A stretch of 64,000 bases of DNA from an uncultured Chitinophagaceae bacterium (GTDB lineage: Bacteria > Bacteroidota > Bacteroidia > Chitinophagales > Chitinophagaceae): contig CALMYJ010000036.1 in the NCBI GenBank assembly GCA_937873715.1, forward strand, positions 1-64,000. Reading direction: 5' to 3'. Numbering within the stretch: the stretch's first letter is position 1; every line of letters begins with the position of its first letter. The notes below the pieces were generated by a model. It worked only from the letters and a program-made list of their open reading frames with translations, had not been told where the DNA came from and did not search any database. The translations under genes were made by a program, and so were the position numbers. Of this stretch, positions 1 to 8,737 are shown one piece after another.

Positions 1-59
1 GTCCCGCCTGGAAGCGGGAAGGTCACCGGAGTAATGATGGAAAAGTTCTACATAAATAA

Positions 60-135
<76 letters not shown>

Positions 136-141
136 ATCACT

Positions 142-173
142 AAAAGAGTATCATTTTGATACTCTTTTTTTTT
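142..173 (+). terminator. Intrinsic terminator after tRNA-Ala
   Basis: A perfect 9-bp stem (AGAGTATCA, loop TTT, TGATACTCT) at 145-165 is followed directly by a run of eight further T residues. It lies 9 bases after the tRNA and ends its transcript. Confidence 0.9.
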
Positions 174-245
174 GCTCAGTTGCAAACTCTTGGCGCAAGC
201 GTCCGCTTGTGCCTTGCCTCGCTATCCTTAGGGTTTTTAAATTAA

Positions 246-514
246 TTCCCAGCAACGTCTCTTTACCTTGTTTTGTGGGAGGGTAAAGGACGTTGTATTT
301 TTTGGAAACCCTGTTATTTTTAACGCAATGCCTGTAAAATTTTATGAAAATGCCGGAAACTGATTTTGAAAAAATAGCGGTGGTAAATGTTATAGGCGCA
401 ACGTCCTTGCCAGCGCACAAGGCAGGGAGTAAGAGACGTTGCTGGGAAACATGTTATAGGCGCAACGTCCTTGCCAGCGCACAAGGCAGGGAGTAAGAGA
501 CGTTGCTGGGAAAC
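246..514. repeat. REPIN-like palindromic element, copy A, with duplicated right end
   Basis: The element starts with TTCCCAGCAACGTCTC (246-261) and ends with its inverse GAGACGTTGCTGGGAA (433-448). The inner part matches the elements at 37369 and 38701 at diverged but clear identity. The right-end palindrome is present twice as a 64-bp direct repeat (387-450 and 451-514) that is identical by eye. Each right end is itself a hairpin with arms GCAACGTCC and GACGTTGC. Left and right ends are the same unit in opposite orientation, as in REPINs and MITEs mobilised in trans by RAYT transposases. The RAYT gene in this window is at 40826. The remaining bases to 658 hold nothing I recognise. Confidence 0.8.
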
Positions 515-658
515 AGAGTTTTTTAAATTAAAAAGCAAACTGAAATTGTAATTGCTGAATAAAGAATAAAAGCTGAAAAGCTGACAGTAGTTTCCAACTA
601 CCGGCCCCCGCCTTGGTTCGTGGCACAGGCGACGTTTGCGAAAACAGCTATTCCTGAT

Positions 659-2026
659 TTAATTAATCAAAAGATTCTGAGGTATTTTAATTTTATTTGA
701 TTGGCTAATAGTGAGTTTTGCACCTTTTTGAAAAGTTACAGGTACATCTATTATACACTCATTTTGCTGGTTATCTATTACAACCTCAATTCCTCTGGGA
801 ACAGGGTTAGGTGGAACTTTATTGTTTTGCCAGTTTGAAGCTGCAGAATAGTTGCCATTGCCTGTGAATCTGTATTGGAATAAAATATTCACAGCAAAAG
901 CTGCAGAATCAGATTGCCCGTTGTATGTTGCTTTATAATGCCAAATGCCAGTGGGAGCCGGGTTAGGTAAGTACACATCCGCCAGCCAGTATGCCGCAGT
1001 GTAGGTGTCTGTAAAAGTTTGTTGCCAGCTTCCGAGTAAGGTGCCGTCTGGTTTTATCACAGAATGGATTACTACCTGACCAGCGATTTGGTCACGAAAA
1101 TAACTTCCCATAACCACCTTGTTGCCATTTGCAAATTCATTTTTTTCATTCATCACTTCTGTTGCCGGACAACTACCCATTTGCGGATAATCAGAATGAG
1201 TTCTTACTGCACTTAAAGTTGAAGCCCTGTAAGGCTCCTGCTGTATCCATTTACTGCTATTGCCATTGATATAATTACAGGGACCTGCATATGGGTCTAT
1301 TAGTTGTGTATAGCTTTCATTTTGCCATACTTCAAAGTGAAGGTGTGGCCCGGACGACTGCCCCGAACTACCTACCACACCTAAGTATTCTCCGGCGCTA
1401 ACTGTATCGCCAATTCCTTTTGGTAAAAGACTGTTTTTTTTAAGATGGCCATAAAATGCAATCGTATTATCTGCATGTTTTATATATACTGCATTCCAGT
1501 TGTTGCAATCTGTCCATACACAACCACATTCATCAAAATGGCCATCAAACTTTCCAATAATCATACCGGCAGCAGCAGCAACAGCCTCTACGTCATTGTC
1601 ACGCATTTTTTTCCATGCATATGGAAATAAATAGTAATCAGTGCCACGGTGGTTGATTGCGTTGTCCGAACTTCTGTCTCCACAATTATAATCAAGCAGG
1701 GCACCCGGGCGTACAGGGTTATGATCAAAGAAACCTGATATCGCAAAGAAACCGCCATCGCTAATACCATTTTTCTTTTTTAACGGCAATTGAAAAAGGA
1801 CTGTGGATTGGGGAGTTGGTTGTTTACCCCACCGTCCGCTATTTTTAAGATATATTTCGTTTTGTTTAAGCCTTTTAAACATGTAATTATATTGTTCAGC
1901 AGTTACACAACTGCTATTGCTATAAGCTAAAGCATTGCCTCCAATCGGGCCGTTTATACTGAACTTGTATTGGCAAAAACTATTTATAGATACTAATACA
2001 GTAATAGAGAACAGGATTAGTTTCAT
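659..2026 (-). CDS. Secreted M23-family peptidase with C-terminal G8-like beta domain
   Basis: Predicted 455-residue exported protein with a signal peptide (about 1-19, ending SFCQ). The LytM/M23 zinc-peptidase core runs from about 120 to 245. Ligand candidates are H126 and D130 in HRGTDYY and H228/H230 in GPHLHFEV, with GHL at 193-195, so the active site looks complete. M23 enzymes cut peptide cross-links in peptidoglycan or other Gly-rich peptides. After an immunoglobulin-like stretch, the last 70 residues (GNYSAASNW, NKVP) resemble the tail of the M4 protease at 53642. There is no obvious type IX sorting domain. It stands alone, with 527 bp between its start and the divergent dapA. Substrate is unknown. 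Confidence 0.8.
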   Translation of the reverse strand: MKLILFSITVLVSINSFCQYKFSINGPIGGNALAYSNSSCVTAEQYNYMFKRLKQNEIYLKNSGRWGKQPTPQSTVLFQLPLKKKNGISDGGFFAISGFFDHNPVRPGALLDYNCGDRSSDNAINHRGTDYYLFPYAWKKMRDNDVEAVAAAAGMIIGKFDGHFDECGCVWTDCNNWNAVYIKHADNTIAFYGHLKKNSLLPKGIGDTVSAGEYLGVVGSSGQSSGPHLHFEVWQNESYTQLIDPYAGPCNYINGNSSKWIQQEPYRASTLSAVRTHSDYPQMGSCPATEVMNEKNEFANGNKVVMGSYFRDQIAGQVVIHSVIKPDGTLLGSWQQTFTDTYTAAYWLADVYLPNPAPTGIWHYKATYNGQSDSAAFAVNILFQYRFTGNGNYSAASNWQNNKVPPNPVPRGIEVVIDNQQNECIIDVPVTFQKGAKLTISQSNKIKIPQNLLIN

Positions 2027-2553
2027 TTAGCCAATATTTGAATTTAAAAATGAATATTTATAGGAATATAGTTTTTTCTTATAATTGCGCTAAATATATC
2101 ACGGGGTTAATTGTTGTGCTTTCTGTAGTTTGAAATTACATATTTAGGTGAATTTTTTAAAATATGATTTTAGTTTAATTTTTTTGATAATAGCATTTAA
2201 ATAATAGGTGTAAAGCTTTGGTCATATAATTTTTACTCAGTGTACTCTTTGGGTTGAAAAAGGGTATAGGCGAAATAATACTTAATCCTACTCCCAAGCC
2301 AAAACCTCCTTTCCTGCATCCGGGCCAAGGCAAAGGATCATTGTAAGCTACTATTCGTTTAATTTCGGTAAAACCCGATTCCACTCAACATTCACTCCGC
2401 TTCAAAAATTTTTGAGGGCGACGTTTGCGTAAAGCAAAAGCTGGATTATATAAAACACAGGATACCTGAGCCAAAAAGGGGAACTGGCAAAAGCCGGGAA
2501 TAATAGTTTTCAATATCTGTGCATAATTAATAACTTCGCCGCAAAATTTTATA
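2027..2553. other. Intergenic region between M23 gene and dapA
   Basis: The region is AT-rich near the M23 gene and more balanced towards dapA. I see no convincing coding frame. Bases 2531-2538 (TAACTTCG), 16 bases before the dapA start, resemble the Bacteroidota -7 box TAnnTTTG and may be the dapA promoter. The string GGCGACGTTTGCG at about 2418 also occurs at about 628; its meaning is unclear. Confidence 0.4.
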
Positions 2554-3435
2554 ATGAACCTGAGAACGCTTTTAAGGGGTACCGGCGTGGCTATCGTAAC
2601 GCCTTTTAATGATGATGAAACGGTAGATTTTGAATCGCTGGGTAAGCTGATTGATTTTACCATTGGTAATGGCGTTGAGTACATTGTGAGCCTGGGCACC
2701 ACCGGCGAAACACCCACCCTTGATAAGCAGGAAAAACTCGAAATTGCACACTATACTTTCGAAAAGGTAAATGGCCGTGCGCCGGTAGTAGTAGGCATTG
2801 GTGGCAACAATACCAAAGAAGTAGTAAAGGCTGTACAGGAGTTTCCATTAGAAAAAGCCGCTGCAATATTAAGTGCTGCACCCTATTACAATAAACCCTC
2901 GCAGGAAGGATTATTTCAGCATTACAAAGCTATTGCCGAAGCCGCTCCCAGGCCGGTAATTTTGTACAATGTACCCGGCCGCACCGGTCGCAATATGGAA
3001 GCCTCCACCACATTAAAGCTGGCACACGAAGTGAACAATATAGCCGGTATTAAAGAAGCCGGTAACAGTGTATCGCAGTGCATGCAAATATTAAAAGAAA
3101 GGCCTGCCGATTTTTTAGTGGTGAGTGGCGATGACGACCTGGTACTCCCAGAACTTGCTGCCGGTATTGATGGGGTTATCAGTGTGGCGGCTAACTGTTT
3201 TCCCAAAAACTTTTCAGCAATGGTAAGGGCAGGGCTTAGCGGCGATTTTAAAAAAGCGGTTGAACTCAACAATCCATTAATAGAAGCATACAACCTGCTG
3301 TTTGCCGAAAATAACCCAGCCGGTGTAAAAGCATTTTTGTACGAACTTGGGTTGATAAAAAATGTGGTTCGCCTGCCTGTAGTGCCTTTAAGCAAGGGCG
3401 TACACGATAAAGTAAAAACATACCTTCAGCAATAA
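2554..3435 (+). CDS. dapA: 4-hydroxy-tetrahydrodipicolinate synthase
   Basis: DapA condenses pyruvate with aspartate semialdehyde, the first committed step to diaminopimelate and lysine. The 293 residues match the family length. Visible family marks are GTTGE at 48-52 (pyruvate carboxyl binding), Y138 in YNVPGRTG, R143, and the Schiff-base lysine K167 in GIKEAGN. The start is the first ATG, preceded by a TAACTTCG promoter-like box. The stop codon overlaps the start of the next gene (TAATG), so the two are probably co-transcribed, although the neighbour has no evident role in lysine synthesis. Confidence 0.97.
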   Translation: MNLRTLLRGTGVAIVTPFNDDETVDFESLGKLIDFTIGNGVEYIVSLGTTGETPTLDKQEKLEIAHYTFEKVNGRAPVVVGIGGNNTKEVVKAVQEFPLEKAAAILSAAPYYNKPSQEGLFQHYKAIAEAAPRPVILYNVPGRTGRNMEASTTLKLAHEVNNIAGIKEAGNSVSQCMQILKERPADFLVVSGDDDLVLPELAAGIDGVISVAANCFPKNFSAMVRAGLSGDFKKAVELNNPLIEAYNLLFAENNPAGVKAFLYELGLIKNVVRLPVVPLSKGVHDKVKTYLQQ

Positions 3436-4664
3436 TGCGTAAGCAAAACCCTGCCATATTTTTTGCAGGCAGATGTATGAAAGCCTGCCTCAGTATGGGT
3501 ATGGTTTTGCTTGTTATACCTGTTGTATCCGCTCAAATTTCGCTAAAGATTATTATTGATAGTTTACCGGCTTCGCATAGAGGTGAGCCGGTATTTGCAG
3601 CCGGTAACTTTAATGGCTGGCACCCCGATGCTGCCGGTTACCAATTTTTAGAAACAAAGGACAAACCAGTTTTGCAAATTACATTGCCGGCTGCCGGTGC
3701 ATTAAGTTTTAAATGCACCCGTGGTGCATGGGATAAAGTGGAGGGTACCGCAACGGGCACAGATATCAGCAACCGTTTTATACAGGTAACGGCCGACACC
3801 ACTGTACATATCTCCATCGCCGGCTGGAAGGATGATACCCCTGCTGCAGCAAAAATACATACGATAGCCCCCGGCATAAAGCTGTTGGATACCATATTGG
3901 AGATGCCTCAATTGCAACGAAAGCGCCGGGTATGGGTTTGCCTGCCACCGGGTTATGCTGCTTCAAAAAAAGCATATCCTGTATTGTATATGCAGGATGG
4001 TCAAAATATTTTTGATGCTTACACTTCTTCTTATGGCGAATGGGGTGTGGATGAGTGTATGGATTCGATGGTGGCAACCGGCTGGCCCGCCTGTATTATT
4101 GTGGGCATAGAGCATGGTAGCGAAAAAAGGCTCAGCGAATATTCCCCTTATGCGTTTACGTTAGGCGAAGCTGCTGATACGCAAACTATCCATGCAGAAG
4201 GCAGGGCTTATGTAGATTTTTTGGTACAAACCGTGCGGCCTCATATCAATAAGCAGTATCGTACAATTACATCTAACCGCAATACATTTATCAGCGGCAG
4301 TTCTATGGGTGGGTTAATTTCATTGTATGCCATGTACTGGTATCCTGATGTGTTTGGCAAAGCCGGTGTGTTCTCTCCATCCTTTTGGGTGTCGGAACAA
4401 ATAAAAACTGATACAGAAAAATATGCCCCTCAGCTAACGGGCAAATTGTTTTTTTATATTGGTGAAAAGGAAGGCAGCAGGCATGTGAAAAACATGGAGG
4501 AAATTGCCGCCATCATTGGTGAAAAATCAAAAGGAATAGTACTTACTGTTACCGACCCTGAAGAAGAGCATAACGAAGCCGCCTGGCAAAAATGGTTTGC
4601 AGAATTTTATAAATGGGTGCTGGCAGATGGGTATAATGTAAAAGGCGGTATAAGGCCGGAATAG
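3435..4664 (+). CDS. Secreted esterase D-family hydrolase with N-terminal CBM48-like domain
   Basis: Predicted alpha/beta hydrolase of the esterase D/enterochelin-esterase type, 409 residues. A hydrophobic segment near the N-terminus (ending VVSAQ) is a signal peptide. The ATG at 3477 (MKACLSMG) is an alternative start that would give a more typical one. Residues about 35-130 (PVFAAGNFNGWHPDA) resemble the E-set/CBM48 glycan-binding fold. The hydrolase part carries the nucleophile elbow GSSMGG and a late histidine in EEEHNEAAW. It overlaps dapA by one base. The next gene, convergent, encodes a second enzyme of the same superfamily. Substrate is unknown. Confidence 0.8.
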   Translation: MRKQNPAIFFAGRCMKACLSMGMVLLVIPVVSAQISLKIIIDSLPASHRGEPVFAAGNFNGWHPDAAGYQFLETKDKPVLQITLPAAGALSFKCTRGAWDKVEGTATGTDISNRFIQVTADTTVHISIAGWKDDTPAAAKIHTIAPGIKLLDTILEMPQLQRKRRVWVCLPPGYAASKKAYPVLYMQDGQNIFDAYTSSYGEWGVDECMDSMVATGWPACIIVGIEHGSEKRLSEYSPYAFTLGEAADTQTIHAEGRAYVDFLVQTVRPHINKQYRTITSNRNTFISGSSMGGLISLYAMYWYPDVFGKAGVFSPSFWVSEQIKTDTEKYAPQLTGKLFFYIGEKEGSRHVKNMEEIAAIIGEKSKGIVLTVTDPEEEHNEAAWQKWFAEFYKWVLADGYNVKGGIRPE

Positions 4665-4677
4665 CGGCTGTAGTTTT

Positions 4678-5535
4678 TTATTTTCCGAAAGCCCATCGTA
4701 AAAAACCGGGCAGTGCTTTACTCCATGCCATATAATTGTGTTCGCCATCTGCAGTTTCAACATATACAATATCCGCTTCCGAAATTGATTTTTTGTTTTT
4801 TAAAACTGCAATGAGATCTTTTGTGTCGTCCACTACATCGATGATGCCATCTTTATCCCTGTCGGCAGTTTCTTCTTTTGCGCCGGCATACAGCCAGTAT
4901 TGCAGCTTTGGTCTTTTACGGGACGATTTAATGTTGTTTAAAAGAATCCTGTTTTTACTGTCATCATAACCAGGGGCATTACTGTCTTTATCCCTCCACC
5001 AAAATGAACCGGAAAATACGCCTACTTTATCAATTTTGTCAGCATTATTCCAGGCTATATCCATTGCCGATAGTCCGCCCAGCGAAGCGCCTGCAATAGC
5101 CACTGTTTTAAAGCTGCGAATGCCTGTTTGTTTTTTGATGTAGGGATACAATTCGTTAATGATAAACTGGCTGTACTTGTCTGCCTTTGCTCCCCGTTGT
5201 TTGAAGTCGGGAAAGCCCGCCACACCATATTCTGCCTCCCTGCTATGTGCATGGATGGCCACCACCACTAAGGGGCCGATTGTTTTTTCTTTAATGAGCT
5301 GTGTGAGGGTTTCTTTTATTTTCCATTCGGCTATATCCTGCCCGTCGTTGAGTAGCAGCAGGTTCATATCGCTTTTATTACCGGTTACAGGGGTGCTGAT
5401 GATGCTGAGGTTTATATGTGCCTGCAGGTGGCGGCTGTACAGCTTATCTTCCTGTTGTTTTATTTTTTTTGAGCAGGATGCCAGGCTGAAAGCCACTGCC
5501 AGCAAGGAGAATAAAACCTTAACAAATCGTTGCAT
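4678..5535 (-). CDS. Esterase D-family lipoprotein hydrolase
   Basis: Predicted 285-residue alpha/beta hydrolase. The start at 5535 (MQRFVKVLF) gives a lipoprotein signal ending SLASC, so the protein should be lipid-anchored at that cysteine. A longer in-frame start would run into the tRNA-fMet gene and is rejected. The nucleophile elbow is GASLGG, and the histidine motif DGEHNYMAW matches the EEEHNEAAW of the convergent neighbour. FSGSFWW also parallels the neighbour's FSPSFWV. It lacks the CBM48-like domain. The two genes end 13 bp apart and probably arose from a common ancestor. Confidence 0.8.
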   Translation of the reverse strand: MQRFVKVLFSLLAVAFSLASCSKKIKQQEDKLYSRHLQAHINLSIISTPVTGNKSDMNLLLLNDGQDIAEWKIKETLTQLIKEKTIGPLVVVAIHAHSREAEYGVAGFPDFKQRGAKADKYSQFIINELYPYIKKQTGIRSFKTVAIAGASLGGLSAMDIAWNNADKIDKVGVFSGSFWWRDKDSNAPGYDDSKNRILLNNIKSSRKRPKLQYWLYAGAKEETADRDKDGIIDVVDDTKDLIAVLKNKKSISEADIVYVETADGEHNYMAWSKALPGFLRWAFGK

Positions 5536-5564
5536 AAAATTAGTTTCAAAACAAAAGTATAATA

Positions 5565-5596
5565 TTTGGCTGCAAAACCTCAATCCCCTACATTTG
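5565..5596 (+). promoter_or_regulatory. Bacteroidota-type promoter of tRNA-fMet
   Basis: TTTG at 5565-5568 and TACATTTG at 5589-5596 are separated by 20 bases, matching the known Bacteroidota -33/-7 pattern (TTTG, 19-21 bases, TAnnTTTG). The -7 box ends four bases before the first base of the tRNA, so transcription may start at or next to the mature 5' end. Confidence 0.55.
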
Positions 5597-5599
5597 CAC

Positions 5600-5674
<75 letters not shown>

Positions 5675-5800
5675 AGGGAAGCAATTCCAATTTAGAAATA
5701 AGGAATAAGAAAGTTACATTCTACCGCTTTCTATTCCTTATTTTTATTTATACCTTTTGGTTCGGTTTTTCATACCGCATCATTGATTTTTAAATTCCAC

Positions 5801-6667
5801 ATGAAATCTGGCTTTGTAAATATTTTTGGTAAACCCAATGCTGGTAAAAGCACTTTGCTAAATGCCCTTGTTGGGGAAAAGCTGGCTATTGTATCGCACA
5901 AAGTACAAACTACCCGGCACCGCATTAAAGCGATATTGAATGAGCCGGGTTACCAGATTATATTGTCGGATACGCCGGGTATAATAGAACCCAAATACAA
6001 ACTGCACGAAAAAATGATGCAGGCCGTAAGAAGCAGTTTGGAAGATGCTGATGTAGCCCTGCTGATCACTGATGCATCCGAGGCACCTGAAGAAAGCCAT
6101 GCTATTTTTTCGGCATTAAAATTAAAAGTACCGGCTATTGTGGTGATCAATAAGGCCGATGCGGTAAGCAAAGAAAAACTGGATGCAGCCGAAGCATTTT
6201 TTCAACAACAGCCTTATTGCAAATCAACAGTAAAAATATCCGCATTAAAAAAAGCTGGTGTGGATGCACTGTTGAAACAGGTGTTGATACTATTGCCCGA
6301 GGGAGAACCCTTTTACGAGGGCGACAACCTGAGTGATATGCCCACAAAGTTTTTTGTGAGCGAACTGATAAGGGAAAAGATTTTTTCGCTGTATGGCGAT
6401 GAGATACCTTACCACACCACTGTGCTGGTGCAGGAGTTTAAAGAAAAATCTACCTTAATCAAAATACAGGCAGACATCATTGTACAACGGGACACACAAA
6501 AAGGTATTATTTTAGGTGAGGGGGGTAAAATGATTAAGCAGTTGGGTACACTTGCCCGTAAGGATATTGAAGCATTTTTGGATAGTAAGGTTTTTTTGGA
6601 ATTATTTGTAAAAGTGCGGCCCAAGTGGCGTGATAATGAACTACACCTGAGGGAGTACGGGTATTAA
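5801..6667 (+). CDS. era: GTPase Era
   Basis: Era is an essential GTPase that binds the 3' end of 16S rRNA and helps mature the small ribosomal subunit. The start at 5801 (MKSGFVNIFG) places the P-loop GKPNAGKST at the usual distance; the in-frame ATG at 5783 adds six residues and is less likely. G3 is DTPG and G4 is NKAD. The C-terminal KH domain contains GEGGKMIKQLG. About 288 residues, normal for the family. The related double GTPase Der follows, a common arrangement in Bacteroidota. Confidence 0.97.
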   Translation: MKSGFVNIFGKPNAGKSTLLNALVGEKLAIVSHKVQTTRHRIKAILNEPGYQIILSDTPGIIEPKYKLHEKMMQAVRSSLEDADVALLITDASEAPEESHAIFSALKLKVPAIVVINKADAVSKEKLDAAEAFFQQQPYCKSTVKISALKKAGVDALLKQVLILLPEGEPFYEGDNLSDMPTKFFVSELIREKIFSLYGDEIPYHTTVLVQEFKEKSTLIKIQADIIVQRDTQKGIILGEGGKMIKQLGTLARKDIEAFLDSKVFLELFVKVRPKWRDNELHLREYGY

Positions 6668-6782
6668 TGGATAGTTGATAATGTTTTAGTAAACAGTGAG
6701 TGTTAGTAAAAGTGTAGGGCTTCATGCTGTAAAAGGGCTAAAATTTATCAATGATCATTTAACGAATTATCAATTAGTAACT

Positions 6783-8096
6783 ATGAGTTTTACTGCAGCA
6801 ATAGTAGGCAGGCCCAATGTGGGCAAAAGCACATTCTTTAACCGTTTGCTGGAACAGCGCAAAGCGATAGTGGATGATGTAAGTGGTGTTACCCGTGACA
6901 GGCAGTATGGTGTGGCCGACTGGAATGGTAAAACGTTTAACGTAATAGACACCGGCGGCTTTGTGCCCCGCAGCGAAGATGTATTTGAAAAAGAAATCCG
7001 CAAGCAGGTACTCATCGCATTAGAAGAAACCGATGTGATTATTTTTATGGTAGATGTGGCTACAGGCATTACCGATTTGGATGAAGCGATGGCAAATATG
7101 CTCCGCAAAGTATCAAAGCCGGTTTTTTTGGTAGTGAATAAAGTAGATAACCACGACCGCCTGCTGGAAGCATCAGAGTTTTACAGTCTTGGTTTTGAAA
7201 ATATTTATTTCCTTTCCTCTATCAGCGGCACTGGCACCGGCGAAGTGCTGGACGATATTACCAGGCTTATACAGGACGATGATGTTGCTGCAGGCCTGGA
7301 TAACCAACTGCCTAAGTTTGCTATCATTGGCCAGCCTAATGTAGGCAAGTCGTCATTATTAAATGCTTTAACGGGGCAGGAGCGTACCATTGTGAGCGAT
7401 ATAGCCGGTACCACCAGAGATACCATACACACCCATTATAATCTTTTCAACAAAGAGTTTATACTGATAGATACAGCCGGGATAAGGCGTAAAGCCCGGG
7501 TAGATGAAGACCTGGAATTTTACTCTGTCATACGTGCTGTAAAAGCTATGGATGAAGCTGATGTGTGCCTGCTGGTGTTAGATGCCGTTAAAGGTATTGC
7601 GGCACAGGATCTTTCTATTTTTGCGATGGCTGCCAAAAAGGGTAAAGGCATTGTAGTGCTGGTAAATAAATGGGATGCTATCGATGATAAACAAACGAAT
7701 ACTGCAAGAGATTATGAAGCGACGTTGAAAAAGCGCCTGGCTCCTTTTACGGATGTGCCCATTGTATTTATTTCTGCTACTGAAAAAACAAGAATATTTA
7801 AGGCAATGGAACTGGCGCTGGAAGTATATGACAACCGCCAGCGTAAAATACCTACATCAAAACTCAATGATGTAATGCTAAAGGCTGTAGAAGCTTATCA
7901 TGCACCGGTGGTAAGGGGTAATCCTGTACGTATCAAATATGTAACCCAATTGCCGGTAGTGGTGCCTTCGTTTGCGTTTTTCTGTAATTACCCCGATGAT
8001 ATAAAAGCGCCGTATAAAAATTATCTTGAAAATCAACTGCGGCAACATTTCAATTTTTCGGGTGTGCCTGTGCGTATTTTTTTCCGGAAAAAATAA
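6783..8096 (+). CDS. der: GTPase Der (EngA)
   Basis: Der has two tandem GTPase domains and acts in assembly of the large ribosomal subunit. The P-loops GRPNVGKST and GQPNVGKSS and two DTAG/DTGG motifs are visible, followed by the C-terminal KH-like domain. The start at 6783 (MSFTAAIVG) gives 437 residues, the expected size; a start at 6696 would add 29 residues with no counterpart in the family. It lies 115 bp after era and may share its transcript. Confidence 0.97.
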   Translation: MSFTAAIVGRPNVGKSTFFNRLLEQRKAIVDDVSGVTRDRQYGVADWNGKTFNVIDTGGFVPRSEDVFEKEIRKQVLIALEETDVIIFMVDVATGITDLDEAMANMLRKVSKPVFLVVNKVDNHDRLLEASEFYSLGFENIYFLSSISGTGTGEVLDDITRLIQDDDVAAGLDNQLPKFAIIGQPNVGKSSLLNALTGQERTIVSDIAGTTRDTIHTHYNLFNKEFILIDTAGIRRKARVDEDLEFYSVIRAVKAMDEADVCLLVLDAVKGIAAQDLSIFAMAAKKGKGIVVLVNKWDAIDDKQTNTARDYEATLKKRLAPFTDVPIVFISATEKTRIFKAMELALEVYDNRQRKIPTSKLNDVMLKAVEAYHAPVVRGNPVRIKYVTQLPVVVPSFAFFCNYPDDIKAPYKNYLENQLRQHFNFSGVPVRIFFRKK

Positions 8097-8152
8097 CTGC
8101 AATACGCTTTGCAGCCGGTGCTGTATATTTAAACTCCAAAACCGGCATTGCA

Positions 8153-8704
8153 ATGGAAGAATACAAAAAAGTTTCTTACTCCGAAACCATACTCACCGAA
8201 CTGATGATCCCCTCTTACTCCAACTTTGGTGGTAAGATACATGGCGGCGTTATACTCTCCCTGATGGATAAAGTGGCTTATGTATGTGCTGCCAAGCATG
8301 CCGATGCTTATTGCGTTACTGCCAGTATTGAAGGCGTTGATTTTTTGGCACCGGTAGAAGTGGGAGAGTTGGTGTCCCTGCTGGCCTCGGTAAATTATGT
8401 GGGCAATTCATCGCTGGTGGTGGGTATCAAAGTAATTTCTGAAAATATTAAAACACACCAGGTAAAACATACCAATACCAGTTATTTTACAATGGTAGCT
8501 TTTGGCGACGATAATAAGCCGGTAAAAGTGCCAGCATTGATACTGGAAAACCTGGAGCATGCCCGCAGATTTTACAAGGCTTTTATGCGTAAAGAACTAA
8601 AGAAAAAGTATAAAAGTGAAAGCGATGCCACTATTATACTTGATACGGCTGATGAATACAAATCCGTGCTGCAAGAGCAAAGGTGCAGGGTTGAAATACA
8701 ATGA
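8153..8704 (+). CDS. Acyl-CoA thioesterase (hotdog fold)
   Basis: Predicted 183-residue single-hotdog thioesterase of the YciA/BACH type, which hydrolyses acyl-CoA to fatty acid and CoA. Family marks are SNFGGKIHGGVILSLMDKVA near residues 22-41 (aspartate in the helix after HGG) and an ASVNYVGNSSLVVGI strand. The C-terminal 40 residues are rich in Lys, Arg and Glu and lie beyond the fold. It is convergent with the oxidoreductase gene behind it. Chain-length preference cannot be read from sequence. Confidence 0.85.
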   Translation: MEEYKKVSYSETILTELMIPSYSNFGGKIHGGVILSLMDKVAYVCAAKHADAYCVTASIEGVDFLAPVEVGELVSLLASVNYVGNSSLVVGIKVISENIKTHQVKHTNTSYFTMVAFGDDNKPVKVPALILENLEHARRFYKAFMRKELKKKYKSESDATIILDTADEYKSVLQEQRCRVEIQ

Positions 8705-8737
8705 TTTTTTCTGGGTTAATCTGTCTCCTGTAAGTTG

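Noticed and set aside
1..59. A partial gene or tRNA end at the window edge
   Set aside because: Several frames are open for this short stretch, and only a small hairpin (TCCCGC / GCGGGA, 2-19) is visible. There is too little sequence to decide.
616..2430. The shared string GGCGACGTTTGCG near 628 and 2418 as part of the REPIN family
   Set aside because: It shares only GACGTT with the REPIN arms, has no palindrome around it, and lacks the GCTGGGAA end.
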